64,000 bases of DNA from the NCBI GenBank assembly GCA_022376925.1, contig JAIOJX010000006.1:63759394-63823393 (forward strand), read 5' to 3'. Source of the stretch: Tragulus kanchil (Eukaryota; Chordata; Mammalia; Artiodactyla; Tragulidae). Positions 24,092 through 35,360 of this stretch are shown here, one piece after another. The translations under genes and the position numbers were made by a program. A model generated the notes under the pieces. The model saw nothing but the letters and a program-made list of their open reading frames with translations. It was not told the origin of the DNA and did no database searches. The first letter of the stretch is position 1, and every line of letters begins with the position of its first letter.

Positions 24092-26330
24092 GTTCTAGAA
24101 TTTTCTCACAGCCACTTTCCTCGCAGGGACCTGTTTCCTAACCCTCATACAGGATGATGCAGGGCAGCTTCTTATTCTTCTCCCTCCTCTTCATCCCTGA
24201 CCATTCTCCCGCCTGCCCTCTCTAGTGTAGATCACAAAGATTCCTTCCTCCATGAAAGCCATGTGATTCCTGGCTAGAAGCGGATTAATAACCTCCAAGG
24301 GGATTCTACTAGAAACCACTAAATTTCAGAAGGAAGATCTCCTTGAAGAAACTACCTGAAACATATATCTTAAATAGTTATCAATAAATTCCTCTTTTTG
24401 CCATTCTTTCTCACACTTTCTTTAAGCACTGTTTAACAGACTGAACTCCCTGAGTACTTCAAAGACTACAGAATGTTGTAAAATATTACCATTGACCTAA
24501 GTTAGGAATCATCACAATGAAAACTAACAAATCTAAATTCTGAGCATAAACTTAAACAATATTCATGTTCATTACTGAAATAGTCCCTAAATCCTTAGAT
24601 AACAAAGGTGGAGAGGAAGATAATATAATATATGAAAAACCACATCAGATATCTATGGCACTACAATATTGCAGTTAAACAATATTATCAGTAAAGTTTA
24701 ACTGTCAGTAATGATGTGTTTAATTTCTATACCCAGTAATCAGTATTAAATGATGAAACAAATATCTTTAAAGAAAATAAACAGCATTTTTAGGTGGGTT
24801 TTACAAACAAGACCTTAGTGTTGAAAAAATGTATGCAACGCTTTTAGCAGTTATCTAATATATCATATACTTACAATAAATATTTTTTAGTATTCAAGTA
24901 TTGATGTTTTTTTTATGTGTTAGGAATCACACTATTTTCTTATATTCTCTAATTTTCCCATATGCCTTCTCCACAGACTTGAGAAGTACATATTGTTATC
25001 TTTATTTCACAATTAAAAACCCTGCATGTAAGAGATGATGTGATTAAATCAAGGTCACACAGTTAATAGCAGCCCATCCAAAGCTACATTTTATGCCGTC
25101 TGAATCCAGATCCAGAAGTCTTTCCCATCTAAGTTTTACATCATGTTTTTTCAAATACACATGCCCATAATTCTCAGCAAAACCTTCATACAGGGCCACT
25201 TTCCTCCGTTCTAGAATTTTCTCACAGCCACTTTCCTCGAGGGACCTGTTTCCTACCCCTCATACAGGATGATGCAGGGCAGCTTCTTATTCTTCTCCCT
25301 CCTCTTCATCCCTGACCATTCTCCCGCCTGCCCTCTCTAGTGTAGATCACAAAGATTCCTTCCTCCATGAAAGCCATGTGATTCCTGGCTAGAAGCGGAT
25401 TAATAACCTCCAAGGGGATTCTACTAGAAACCACTAAATTTCAGAAGGAAGATCTCCTTGAAGAAACTACCTGAAACATATATCTTAAATAGTTATCAAT
25501 AAATTCCTCTTTTTGCCATTCTTTCTCACACTTTCTTTAAGCACTGTTTAACAGACTGAACTCCCTGAGTACTTCAAAGACTACAGAATGTTGTAAAATA
25601 TTACCATTGACCTAAGTTAGGAATCATCACAATGAAAACTAACAAATCTAAATTCTGAGCATAAACTTAAACAATATTCATGTTCATTACTGAAATAGTC
25701 CCTAAATCCTTAGATAACAAAGGTGGAGAGGAAGATAATATAATATATGAAAAACCACATCAGATATCTATGGCACTACAATATTGCAGTTAAACAATAT
25801 TATCAGTAAAGTTTAACTGTCAGTAATGATGTGTTTAATTTCTATACCCAGTAATCAGTATTAAATGATGAAACAAATATCTTTAAAGAAAATAAACAGC
25901 ATTTTTAGGTGGGTTTTACAAACAAGACCTTAGTGTTGAAAAAATGTATGCAACGCTTTTAGCAGTTATCTAATATATCATATACTTACAATAAATATTT
26001 TTTAGTATTCAAGTATTGATGTTTTTTTTATGTGTTAGGAATCACACTATTTTCTTATATTCTCTAATTTTCCCATATGCCTTCTCCACAGACTTGAGAA
26101 GTACATATTGTTATCTTTATTTCACAATTAAAAACCCTGCATGTAAGAGATGATGTGATTAAATCAAGGTCACACAGTTAATAGCAGCCCATCCAAAGCT
26201 ACATTTTATGCCGTCTGAATCCAGATCCAGAAGTCTTTCCCATCTACCACTTGTAGTCACTTTTCATTCTCATCACCATTTGTTTATTTACTGTAGTTCA
26301 AATACACATGCCCATAATTCTCATCCTGTC
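24092..26330. repeat. Direct duplication D9 (period about 1116)
   Basis: 24092-25131 is cleanly repeated at 25208-26247. Weaker, gapped matching continues to about 25180 and 26330. The unit is unique intron DNA plus a MIR. Confidence 0.93.
24920..25125 (+). repeat. MIR relic
   Basis: TCAAGGTCACACAGTTAATA followed by TGAATCCAGATCCAGAAGTC is a good MIR match. Repeated at about 26036-26241 by D9. Confidence 0.6.
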
Positions 26331-26389
26331 ATATAATTTGATTTTCTTTACCTTCAGTAAAATCCTCATTATATTATTTTTGTTTCTTT

Positions 26390-26520
26390 GTTTGTTTGCT
26401 TTAATTTTTATTTTACTCTTTACTTTTACAGAATTTTATTGTTTACAGATATGTATAATCCCAGATTAGTCATATGTATAGTAGACCATCTCACCCCTTT
26501 TTTTGCTGAGGTCTCTGGAC
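26390..26520 (-). mobile_element. L1 3'-end fragment, antisense
   Basis: TTTTACAGAATTTTATTGTT with following sequence is the reverse of the L1 terminus also seen at 55215 and 59840. It is short. Confidence 0.5.
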
Positions 26521-26776
26521 TACTTGCAACATTCCCTAGGCCTCCTTTCTCCACTTTTTATCAACCTTGCCTACTACTGTAAAATGTTATCCCAAAGAAG
26601 CATATTTTTAAAATTAGGTAAACACTACACTCTTTGATGACTTAGGATCCCAAATCAAATCACACATTCACTCCAGCTCATACTAGTCAGTTAGTTAATG
26701 GTTCTTGGGGCTAAAATAAATTACAAAGTTTTATAACTTGGGCCAGCCCTTCAGGTTTACATGAGCCAGGCACATT

Positions 26777-26811
26777 TCTGTGTGTATGTGTGTCTCTGTG
26801 TGTGTGTGTGA
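26777..26811. repeat. GT-rich microsatellite
   Basis: Imperfect GT repeat interrupted by ATG and CTC. Repeated at 27859-27893 by D10. Confidence 0.85.
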
Positions 26812-26819
26812 TTTCTCTC

Positions 26820-26960
26820 ATCCTATAATGACTATATTCCAGGTAAGGAAACCAGGACTCAGAGCTCTTTTGCCTGATCACACAGCATGTAACAGAGTCA
26901 GAACTCAAACCCTAACTGTGCCATCTGACAGTGTTCTCTGCTCTATAACAGATGTCCTCA
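26820..26960 (+). repeat. MIR relic
   Basis: GATCACACAGCATGTAACAG followed by GTCAGAACTCAAACCCTAAC follows the MIR core. Repeated at 27902-28042 by D10. Confidence 0.6.
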
Positions 26961-27313
26961 AATGCCTGTCTGAAAACCAAGGGCTAGACCATCACAAAGT
27001 TTTCATCAGTCTACAGAAAAATAAAAAATGACACAATAAAGACAGGAGAATATTATCTGCATTAGTATTATGGGCAAGAATCATCTTTTCTTTTGAGGTT
27101 ATGAACCTTCTGCCTTTTTTAAGTATTAAGGTTTCTGTTCTTTATAAAATGACAATGAAAATAGGTGATAATTTTTATGTTGATGGTTGATGGTAATGTT
27201 CTTGCTTGGTAAAAGAGAAGTAGGTAACCCTGTATTAACTGAATAAACCTATCTACACAGTGTCTATGTAAAAGGTTCTAATGAAATAATATGTTATCAG
27301 GTAATCTTAAAAT

Positions 27314-27440
27314 GGGCTTCCCTGTTGACTCTGGCACTGGATGGTAAAGACTCTGCCTGCCTTGCAAGAAGCCTGAGTTTGTTCCCTGAGTCAGGAAGAT
27401 CCCCTGGAGAAGGGAATGGCTATCTACTCCAGTATCCCAG
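27314..27440 (+). mobile_element. Bov-tA SINE, 3'-truncated, three copies
   Basis: Head GGGCTTCCCTGTTGACTCTG with the Bov-A body cut short. The same piece recurs at 28396-28523 and 29531-29658 through D10 and D11. Confidence 0.78.
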
Positions 27441-28325
27441 GACCGTGTGATCTATCTGTCAGACTGATACTCTGAGATAGATTTTATTGAGATATTCTCT
27501 GGAAAGCAGTTATAGGATAAGGGGTAAGAGAGCAGAGACAGGGTTGGCAGAAAGGGAGAGGGACTACTAAATATATAAGTGGTGAAAAAGGATTTTAAGG
27601 GGTACTTGCAACATTCCCTAGGCCTCCTTTCTCCACTTTTTATCAACCTTGCCTACTACTGTAAAATGTTATCCCAAAGAAGCATATTTTTAAAATTAGG
27701 TAAACACTACACTCTTTGATGACTTAGGATCCCAAATCAAATCACACATTCACTCCAGCTCATACTAGTCAGTTAGTTAATGGTTCTTGGGGCTAAAATA
27801 AATTACAAAGTTTTATAACTTGGGCCAGCCCTTCAGGTTTACATGAGCCAGGCACATTTCTGTGTGTATGTGTGTCTCTGTGTGTGTGTGTGATTTCTCT
27901 CATCCTATAATGACTATATTCCAGGTAAGGAAACCAGGACTCAGAGCTCTTTTGCCTGATCACACAGCATGTAACAGAGTCAGAACTCAAACCCTAACTG
28001 TGCCATCTGACAGTGTTCTCTGCTCTATAACAGATGTCCTCAAATGCCTGTCTGAAAACCAAGGGCTAGACCATCACAAAGTTTTCATCAGTCTACAGAA
28101 AAATAAAAAATGACACAATAAAGACAGGAGAATATTATCTGCATTAGTATTATGGGCAAGAATCATCTTTTCTTTTGAGGTTATGAACCTTCTGCCTTTT
28201 TTAAGTATTAAGGTTTCTGTTCTTTATAAAATGACAATGAAAATAGGTGATAATTTTTATGTTGATGGTTGATGGTAATGTTCTTGCTTGGTAAAAGAGA
28301 AGTAGGTAACCCTGTATTAACTGAA

Positions 28326-30588
28326 TAAACCTATCTACACAGTGTCTATGTAAAAGGTTCTAATGAAATAATATGTTATCAGGTAATCTTAAAATGGGCT
28401 TCCCTGTTGACTCTGGCACTGGATGGTAAAGACTCTGCCTGCCTTGCAAGAAGCCTGAGTTTGTTCCCTGAGTCAGGAAGATCCCCTGGAGAAGGGAATG
28501 GCTATCTACTCCAGTATCCCAGGACCGTGTGATCTATCTGTCAGACTGATACTCTGAGATAGATTTTATTGAGATATTCTCTGGAAAGCAGTTATAGGAT
28601 AAGGGGTAAGAGAGCAGAGACAGGGTTGGCAGAAAGGGAGAGGGACTACTAAATATATAAGTGGTGAAAAGGAGGGAGGAAAGAAAAATGATTTTACAGG
28701 TTTGCCAAAATTTTTGCCAAGTTTTTATAAATGTAATTGAAAATTAAAATTCTCAGCTGGATATTGCTTCTCCAAAATTTCCTCTGAAATTTTATGCACA
28801 TATGATATTATTACCTCCATTACTCTTCCTCTGAACAGATACATAATATTTTAGATGTAACCACTACTCAACTTCGCAAACTAACCATACAGATAAAAAA
28901 AGAGAAAGATCTCTTTTTCAAATCTTTCTGTTGGATTTTTCTAGTTTTTCTATTGGATTAATAGTCATCTTTTTCTCTTAAAAATTTATTCCATATTTTT
29001 TAAATGGTTTTTCTACTCTCAAGAAAATATCTTCACTCTCTTCTTTCATACTTTCCAGATGTTTCAATGCAAGCAGCTCCCCAATTTGTAATGGGTTTCA
29101 CTACAGATATTCTTTAACTAGTCACTTGTTGGGAACTGAGAATATATTTGGCCATAAAACAATATAAGTGGTGATTACATTCCTAAAATCATTCATAAAT
29201 GTTTAATGAACACAAAGGTAAGGCATAGCTCTAGTTATAATGGCTCAGCCCCTAATCCTCTATTCAGGGCAGACAAAAGAGGATGAGGATCTGAAAGGCA
29301 TTTTAGCATTTTTCCCTGAGCTTAGGGTCAACATTAAGCAAAGAATTCAAAATGTCATGTTCTCCAGCATCCCCCCACCACATTTCCCTCTGTATCTACA
29401 GACAGGCCAAATGCCCTTTGGTCACTTTGTTCTTCCTTTTTCATCTCTTGCCCTGTTTTGTAAACCTATCTACACAGTGTCTATGTAAAAGGTTCTAATG
29501 AAATAATATGTTATCAGGTAATCTTAAAATGGGCTTCCCTGTTGACTCTGGCACTGGATGGTAAAGACTCTGCCTGCCTTGCAAGAAGCCTGAGTTTGTT
29601 CCCTGAGTCAGGAAGATCCCCTGGAGAAGGGAATGGCTATCTACTCCAGTATCCCAGGACCGTGTGATCTATCTGTCAGACTGATACTCTGAGATAGATT
29701 TTATTGAGATATTCTCTGGAAAGCAGTTATAGGATAAGGGGTAAGAGAGCAGAGACAGGGTTGGCAGAAAGGGAGAGGGACTACTAAATATATAAGTGGT
29801 GAAAAGGAGGGAGGAAAGAAAAATGATTTTACAGGTTTGCCAAAATTTTTGCCAAGTTTTTATAAATGTAATTGAAAATTAAAATTCTCAGCTGGATATT
29901 GCTTCTCCAAAATTTCCTCTGAAATTTTATGCACATATGATATTATTACCTCCATTACTCTTCCTCTGAACAGATACATAATATTTTAGATGTAACCACT
30001 ACTCAACTTCGCAAACTAACCATACAGATAAAAAAAGAGAAAGATCTCTTTTTCAAATCTTTCTGTTGGATTTTTCTAGTTTTTCTATTGGATTAATAGT
30101 CATCTTTTTCTCTTAAAAATTTATTCCATATTTTTTAAATGGTTTTTCTACTCTCAAGAAAATATCTTCACTCTCTTCTTTCATACTTTCCAGATGTTTC
30201 AATGCAAGCAGCTCCCCAATTTGTAATGGGTTTCACTACAGATATTCTTTAACTAGTCACTTGTTGGGAACTGAGAATATATTTGGCCATAAAACAATAT
30301 AAGTGGTGATTACATTCCTAAAATCATTCATAAATGTTTAATGAACACAAAGGTAAGGCATAGCTCTAGTTATAATGGCTCAGCCCCTAATCCTCTATTC
30401 AGGGCAGACAAAAGAGGATGAGGATCTGAAAGGCATTTTAGCATTTTTCCCTGAGCTTAGGGTCAACATTAAGCAAAGAATTCAAAATGTCATGTTCTCC
30501 AGCATCCCCCCACCACATTTCCCTCTGTATCTACAGACAGGCCAAATGCCCTTTGGTCACTTTGTTCTTCCTTTTTCATCTCTTGCCC
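28326..30588. repeat. Direct duplication D11 (period 1135)
   Basis: 28326-29453 is repeated at 29461-30588. It chains with D10, so about 344 bp containing the Bov-tA piece occurs three times (27244, 28326, 29461). Confidence 0.95.
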
Positions 30589-31407
30589 CAAATATTTTAA
30601 GCTTTAGAAATATCCTCCTCACTCCCTCCAGTCATAGGATCCATTTCCTCAATACAACTGTCTCAGGGAAGTGAGAGAATAAAACATAGTAAACATTGAT
30701 TAATATGCAAACAACAACCTGTACTTCCATTTTGAGCAAAGGATTCAGATTTCAAAACACTGGAAGTGAACAAGAGAAATCCAACCCATGAGAGGCAATA
30801 TGCCTGCTGTCCTTTTCTCCACTCTTTCCCTCACTACAGTCCTGATACCTTGCAACCACTAATAGCATACAGGTTCCCTATCCCCACTGTTATTGGCACT
30901 TCTAATGACAACAAAACATGGTAATGGCTTCCATTTTTGTTTGTGCTTATAGTAACTCATGTAGGTCTGTTTTCTCCTTAGCTTTCTGAAATGGTCTAAT
31001 GAAAGTTCCAGTACTTCTTTCCCAAAGTTTGATCTGCTCATATCATGAGAAATCTTTCCTCTGGCCTTTGTAGTTACAGCCACATGAGAGGCATATTTTG
31101 GGGGAAGGTGGATGTGGTCTGCTGCCACAGGGAACTCCCAGTGTCCCAGGCACCAAGAGAAATTGTTTGACCTTTTGGTGGGAAATGAGTAGGGTGTCCA
31201 ACTTGGGAATGTCCCCATGGGGAGCTCTATGCTGGTGAATAAGGGACTTTCTCACACTTTAAATGAAGTCTTCTTGAAGGGAAGAGAGTCTGTTCTGCCT
31301 ACATGCTGAACTCATCCAAGTCATACTGATCCATATGAGTCACAGTCTCTTTTACAAGGGATAATTTAGATCACAGAGAGATGTATTAACCAATCTTTAG
31401 AGTTTTT

Positions 31408-31715
31408 TTCTTTTGGGGGGCGGGGAGGATGGGTTGGGGAGGGAGGGGGGCAGGTGGGCCACTTCTATTGGTCTTTCATAGATCCATTTTCATACATGTT
31501 TGTTCCTTGGCCCATGTGGGCCTCCCATCGCAGTGGCCTCTGTTGTTGCAGAGCACCGACTCTGGGCGCATGCATTCCTAGAGCTCCGGCTCGGTAATTG
31601 GATACATCAGTCCAGCCGCTCCACAGCACGTGGGATCTTCCCAGGCCAGGGATCGAACCGGTGCCCCTTTCACTGCAAGGCAGTGTCCTTACCCACTGGA
31701 CCACCAGGGAAGCCC
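31408..31715 (-). mobile_element. CHR-type SINE, first copy within D12
   Basis: Full body with a G-rich tail. Near 31652-31663 it reads GGTGCCCCTTTC where the duplicate reads GGCGCCCCTTGC, the family consensus. No clear target-site duplication was found. Confidence 0.82.
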
Positions 31716-32490
31716 CTAATCTACTTTTTTATCAGTTATATAATCTTTCTAGAAAACAAAATGATTTAAAAGCAGAGTCTCCATTATTCCAGATTTACTC
31801 ACTTCTTGTCTTTATTGACCATTCACTTATTTATTTATCCATTCATCACGCATCATTTGTTCAATACCTTCTCTACAATAGCATAGCACAAAGCTTATTA
31901 ATGAAAGCCTCTATGAAGGGCTTTCAACAGTTTGGTGAGCCAAGAAGTTCATACATAAAGAGTTAGAGAGAGAGAAAATAAAGCAAATGAAGCACTAAAA
32001 ATAAATGCAGAGTTTCCATTGAAAAGCAGTAACTTTTAATTATAGAAATATGTTACTATAATTCTAAACAGTTTCCATTTGAAAAGCAGTAATATACTTC
32101 TTTCCCAAAGTTTGATCTGCTCATATCATGAGAAATCTTTCCTCTGGCCTTTGTAGTTACAGCCACATGAGAGGCATATTTTGGGGGAAGGTGGATGTGG
32201 TCTGCTGCCACAGGGAACTCCCAGTGTCCCAGGCACCAAGAGAAATTGTTTGACCTTTTGGTGGGAAATGAGTAGGGTGTCCAACTTGGGAATGTCCCCA
32301 TGGGGAGCTCTATGCTGGTGAATAAGGGACTTTCTCACACTTTAAATGAAGTCTTCTTGAAGGGAAGAGAGTCTGTTCTGCCTACATGCTGAACTCATCC
32401 AAGTCATACTGATCCATATGAGTCACAGTCTCTTTTACAAGGGATAATTTAGATCACAGAGAGATGTATTAACCAATCTTTAGAGTTTTT

Positions 32491-32798
32491 TTCTTTTGGG
32501 GGGCGGGGAGGATGGGTTGGGGAGGGAGGGGGGCAGGTGGGCCACTTCTATTGGTCTTTCATAGATCCATTTTCATACATGTTTGTTCCTTGGCCCATGT
32601 GGGCCTCCCATCGCAGTGGCCTCTGTTGTTGCAGAGCACCGACTCTGGGCGCATGCATTCCTAGAGCTCCGGCTCGGTAATTGGATACATCAGTCCAGCC
32701 GCTCCACAGCACGTGGGATCTTCCCAGGCCAGGGATCGAACCGGCGCCCCTTGCACTGCAAGGCAGTGTCCTTACCCACTGGACCACCAGGGAAGCCC
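32491..32798 (-). mobile_element. CHR-type SINE, second copy within D12
   Basis: This is the D12 duplicate of 31408-31715, carrying the consensus bases in the tRNA-like promoter region. Confidence 0.82.
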
Positions 32799-33266
32799 CT
32801 AATCTACTTTTTTATCAGTTATATAATCTTTCTAGAAAACAAAATGATTTAAAAGCAGAGTCTCCATTATTCCAGATTTACTCACTTCTTGTCTTTATTG
32901 ACCATTCACTTATTTATTTATCCATTCATCACGCATCATTTGTTCAATACCTTCTCTACAATAGCATAGCACAAAGCTTATTAATGAAAGCCTCTATGAA
33001 GGGCTTTCAACAGTTTGGTGAGCCAAGAAGTTCATACATAAAGAGTTAGAGAGAGAGAAAATAAAGCAAATGAAGCACTAAAAATAAATGCAGAGTTTCC
33101 ATTGAAAAGCAGTAACTTTTAATTATAGAAATATGTTCCTATAATTCTAAACAATGTAACTAATTCTGAGTGATATATCTGGTAAGTTTTAAAGAAAATG
33201 TTTAGAGCAAACGACTCCCAAACTATTAACCCTAGAATCTGTGGAACATGGAAGAGTAATGGCAAA

Positions 33267-33269
<3 letters not shown>

Positions 33270-33320
<51 letters not shown>
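33270..33320. repeat. (GT)n(GA)n compound microsatellite
   Basis: About 14 GT units followed by about 12 GA units, ending 132 bp upstream of MMP20 exon 9. It is single-copy here. Confidence 0.95.
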
Positions 33321-33452
33321 CTGAAAAACAGACAGAGAAAGATATAAAGTAAATTATAAGTCAACCCTGGCTAAATATGCCTGGCTAGCATAGTGTCCTC
33401 TGCAGTCAATGAATACTTCTTGTTTATATTTATGAAATAATGTTTCTTTCAG

Positions 33453-33556
33453 CTATGATGAACGAAAAAGGAAAATGGATAAAGATTATCCAAAGAGTAC
33501 TGAAGAAGAATTTTCAGGAATCAATGGCCAAATAGATGCTGCTGTGGAATTAAATG
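33453..33556 (+). CDS. MMP20: MMP20 exon 9 (hemopexin blades III-IV)
   Basis: This 104 bp exon continues from exon 8: AG plus C gives Ser, then [20 protein letters not shown], followed by [10 protein letters not shown], the start of propeller blade IV. The acceptor follows a T-rich stretch with AG at 33451-33452, and the donor is GTGAGT at 33557. The final G is completed by exon 10 to Gly. The exon is about 130 bp downstream of a GT/GA compound microsatellite and lies in a single-copy stretch. No disabling change is seen. The acidic and basic cluster before blade IV is part of the known family fold rather than a separate domain. Confidence 0.93.
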
Positions 33557-34577
33557 GTGAGTGTTTTCTTGAAACACTTTCTCTGTAGAAATTGTAAAAA
33601 GAAATCTGGGCTCTGCATTAATATAACTGAAAATGGATTTCCAAATCAGAGTCCTTGGTTCTTTTTTTTTTTTTTTCTGTCCCTGAGTCCCTTATAGATT
33701 TAGTTAACGAGATTAACCACCAGAAAGAATATCAAAAGTCTGCTATTATGGTTCTCCCTTCACAAATGGAAAGTTTAAATGTATAACTTCTGTGCATTAG
33801 TCAGCTACATCATAATGGCCATCCAGTCAAAATAATCTTTTTCATCTTGAAAGTGTACATACTCAACCTTCTCAGTGTATTTCCCCATTCTATCACACAA
33901 CTTTTGAAATATAACACATAGCTGAAAAAGCTGAATTGAACAGGGCTGAATAAGTTTAATTAAATCTTTTGAATCAGTCAGCACCTTCTTAAGTATGTAG
34001 CACAAAGTTGGACATTGTTCAGAAATGCAAAGCCAGTAGGTATATAAAGAGTAGGTATAGCCTCTGCTCTTGTGGAATGTTTACTCTCTTTGGGAAATGT
34101 CCTTCCATCCAACACAGGTGAAACAACTTGGAAATAAGACAATCTATTATTTAGTATTGACCTTTGTGGTAGTTTTCACAGTAATTGCAAGAGGTGATCT
34201 GAGAGAGAAAAGATCAAAACAGGCATCAGTTGCTAGAGGTCTCATGGTGGGACTTCAGCTGAGGTTTAAAGAATGGCTAGATTTTTGACTAGGAAAAGAA
34301 AAGGTTGAGGAGGGGCAGATTTCCTAGAGGAGAACATCCTGAAGAGAAGCACAGAACACCTCTGGCATGAGCAGACAGGAAGATGAGAGATGACTGACAA
34401 GTTAGGAGTGTCAGGTTCTAGGCTTCAGAGAAAGCTGTGCTGAGGATTAGCTACTGCCACCTGACACACTCCCAATTTCCTTTTGCCACCTTGAGAAAGT
34501 CACAACTACAAGACAATCCCATTTGTAAATTTGCAAATCATTTTCAGTAACCATAATTTCAACTTTGTCTCTTTTAG
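33557..34577 (+). other. MMP20: MMP20 intron 9
   Basis: This 1021 bp intron lies in a duplication-free stretch. About 34180-34460 resembles an old mammalian interspersed repeat of a family I cannot name. The rest appears unique. Confidence 0.8.
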
Positions 34578-34678
34578 GCTATATTTACTTCTTTTCAGGA
34601 CCTAAAGCATACAAGTATGATACAGAGAAGGAAGATGTGGTTAGTGTGCTGAAATCTAGTTCCTGGATTGGATGCTAA
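34578..34678 (+). CDS. MMP20: MMP20 exon 10, C-terminus and stop
   Basis: This is the terminal coding exon. The G from exon 9 plus GC gives Gly, then [20 protein letters not shown] and a C-terminus ending SSSWIGC before TAA at 34676-34678. The acceptor is a CT-rich tract with AG at 34576-34577. The final Cys is the conserved residue that, in MMP hemopexin domains, forms a disulfide with a Cys at the start of blade I to close the propeller; that partner is encoded upstream of this window. The reading frame is intact across exons 7 (one copy), 8, 9 and 10, giving about 165 residues, so enamelysin looks functional here as far as it can be seen. Confidence 0.93.
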
Positions 34679-35360
34679 GCAGAAAAGTCGTCTTTCCTTA
34701 GGAATGATGATGACTGAGAGCAGCTGATAACTGGATCTTAAGGACTAAATCGGAACTCAGGTTACGTATTCTTCCATTGGCCTTCAAGTTCAAGGGTAAT
34801 TTCAAATTCACTGAAAATAATTATGCTTCTAAACTATTTCTTAATTTGGGATTCAGAATTTTAATACAAATGGGAAATTGTTATATGGTCAGCTTCATAC
34901 AAAGTCAGAATCAACGTAATGCACTCTTTAGTTAGACACCCATTGTTTCTTTCCTACTTAATACACTGAGGCAAATTGATAAGTTTGGTTTTTATTTCCA
35001 GGAAGAAGCCTATTTGTGGATGCCCTGACATGAATTATAATTCTTTCATTAGGAAATAGCATTACCACACAAATTATAAGAATTCTTTATTAGTGGCTTT
35101 TTGGCAGCAATATTTGTTATGATGAATATAAATATATCTGTCTTTACTTTAACCATATCATGGGCTATATACCGTAAAGGTTTTATTTTTCATTGTTTGT
35201 GTGTTTGTTTGTTTGACTCCATGTGTGCTCACTAGTCTTTGAAGTAGGTTATAGTGGGCAAACCTATTCAAATGAATTTTCATACTAGGTAAGAAATGGG
35301 CATTTTGCAACAACAGGAAAACTTTTAATAAAAGCCAATAAAGATACTGTATAAGAACAA
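34679..35360 (+). other. MMP20: Probable MMP20 3'UTR
   Basis: This AT-rich single-copy DNA follows the stop codon and runs to a pair of closely spaced AATAAA hexamers. The end is inferred only from those signals. A copy of the last part (from 35193) recurs from 36289 through the local duplication. Confidence 0.5.

Larger units (their letters stand above)
26521..28669. repeat. Direct duplication D10 (period 1082)
   Basis: 26521-27587 is repeated at 27603-28669. It carries a MIR, a GT microsatellite and a Bov-tA piece. Confidence 0.95.
31012..33153. repeat. Direct duplication D12 (period 1083)
   Basis: 31012-32070 is repeated at 32095-33153 and carries a CHR-type SINE. The filler at 32071-32094 repeats a short piece found just upstream near 32010. 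Confidence 0.95.
8054..33452 (+). other. MMP20: MMP20 intron 8
   Basis: This 25.4 kb stretch lies between exons 8 and 9. Ten of the roughly 1.1 kb duplications fall inside it, so the real intron is probably near 14 kb. It holds CHR-type SINEs, Bov-tA copies, MIRs and a long sense-strand L1 ORF2 relic (about 17120-23636). The stretches 8054-10690, 13360-13910, 24000-24900, 28680-29450, 30590-31400 and 31720-33260 show no recognised repeat or gene beyond the duplications listed separately. Confidence 0.75.

Noticed and set aside
29240..29488. 82-residue open frame starting MAQPLILYSG
   Set aside because: No recognisable family, no splice or promoter context, and it is disrupted differently in its duplicate at 30375. 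Treated as chance.
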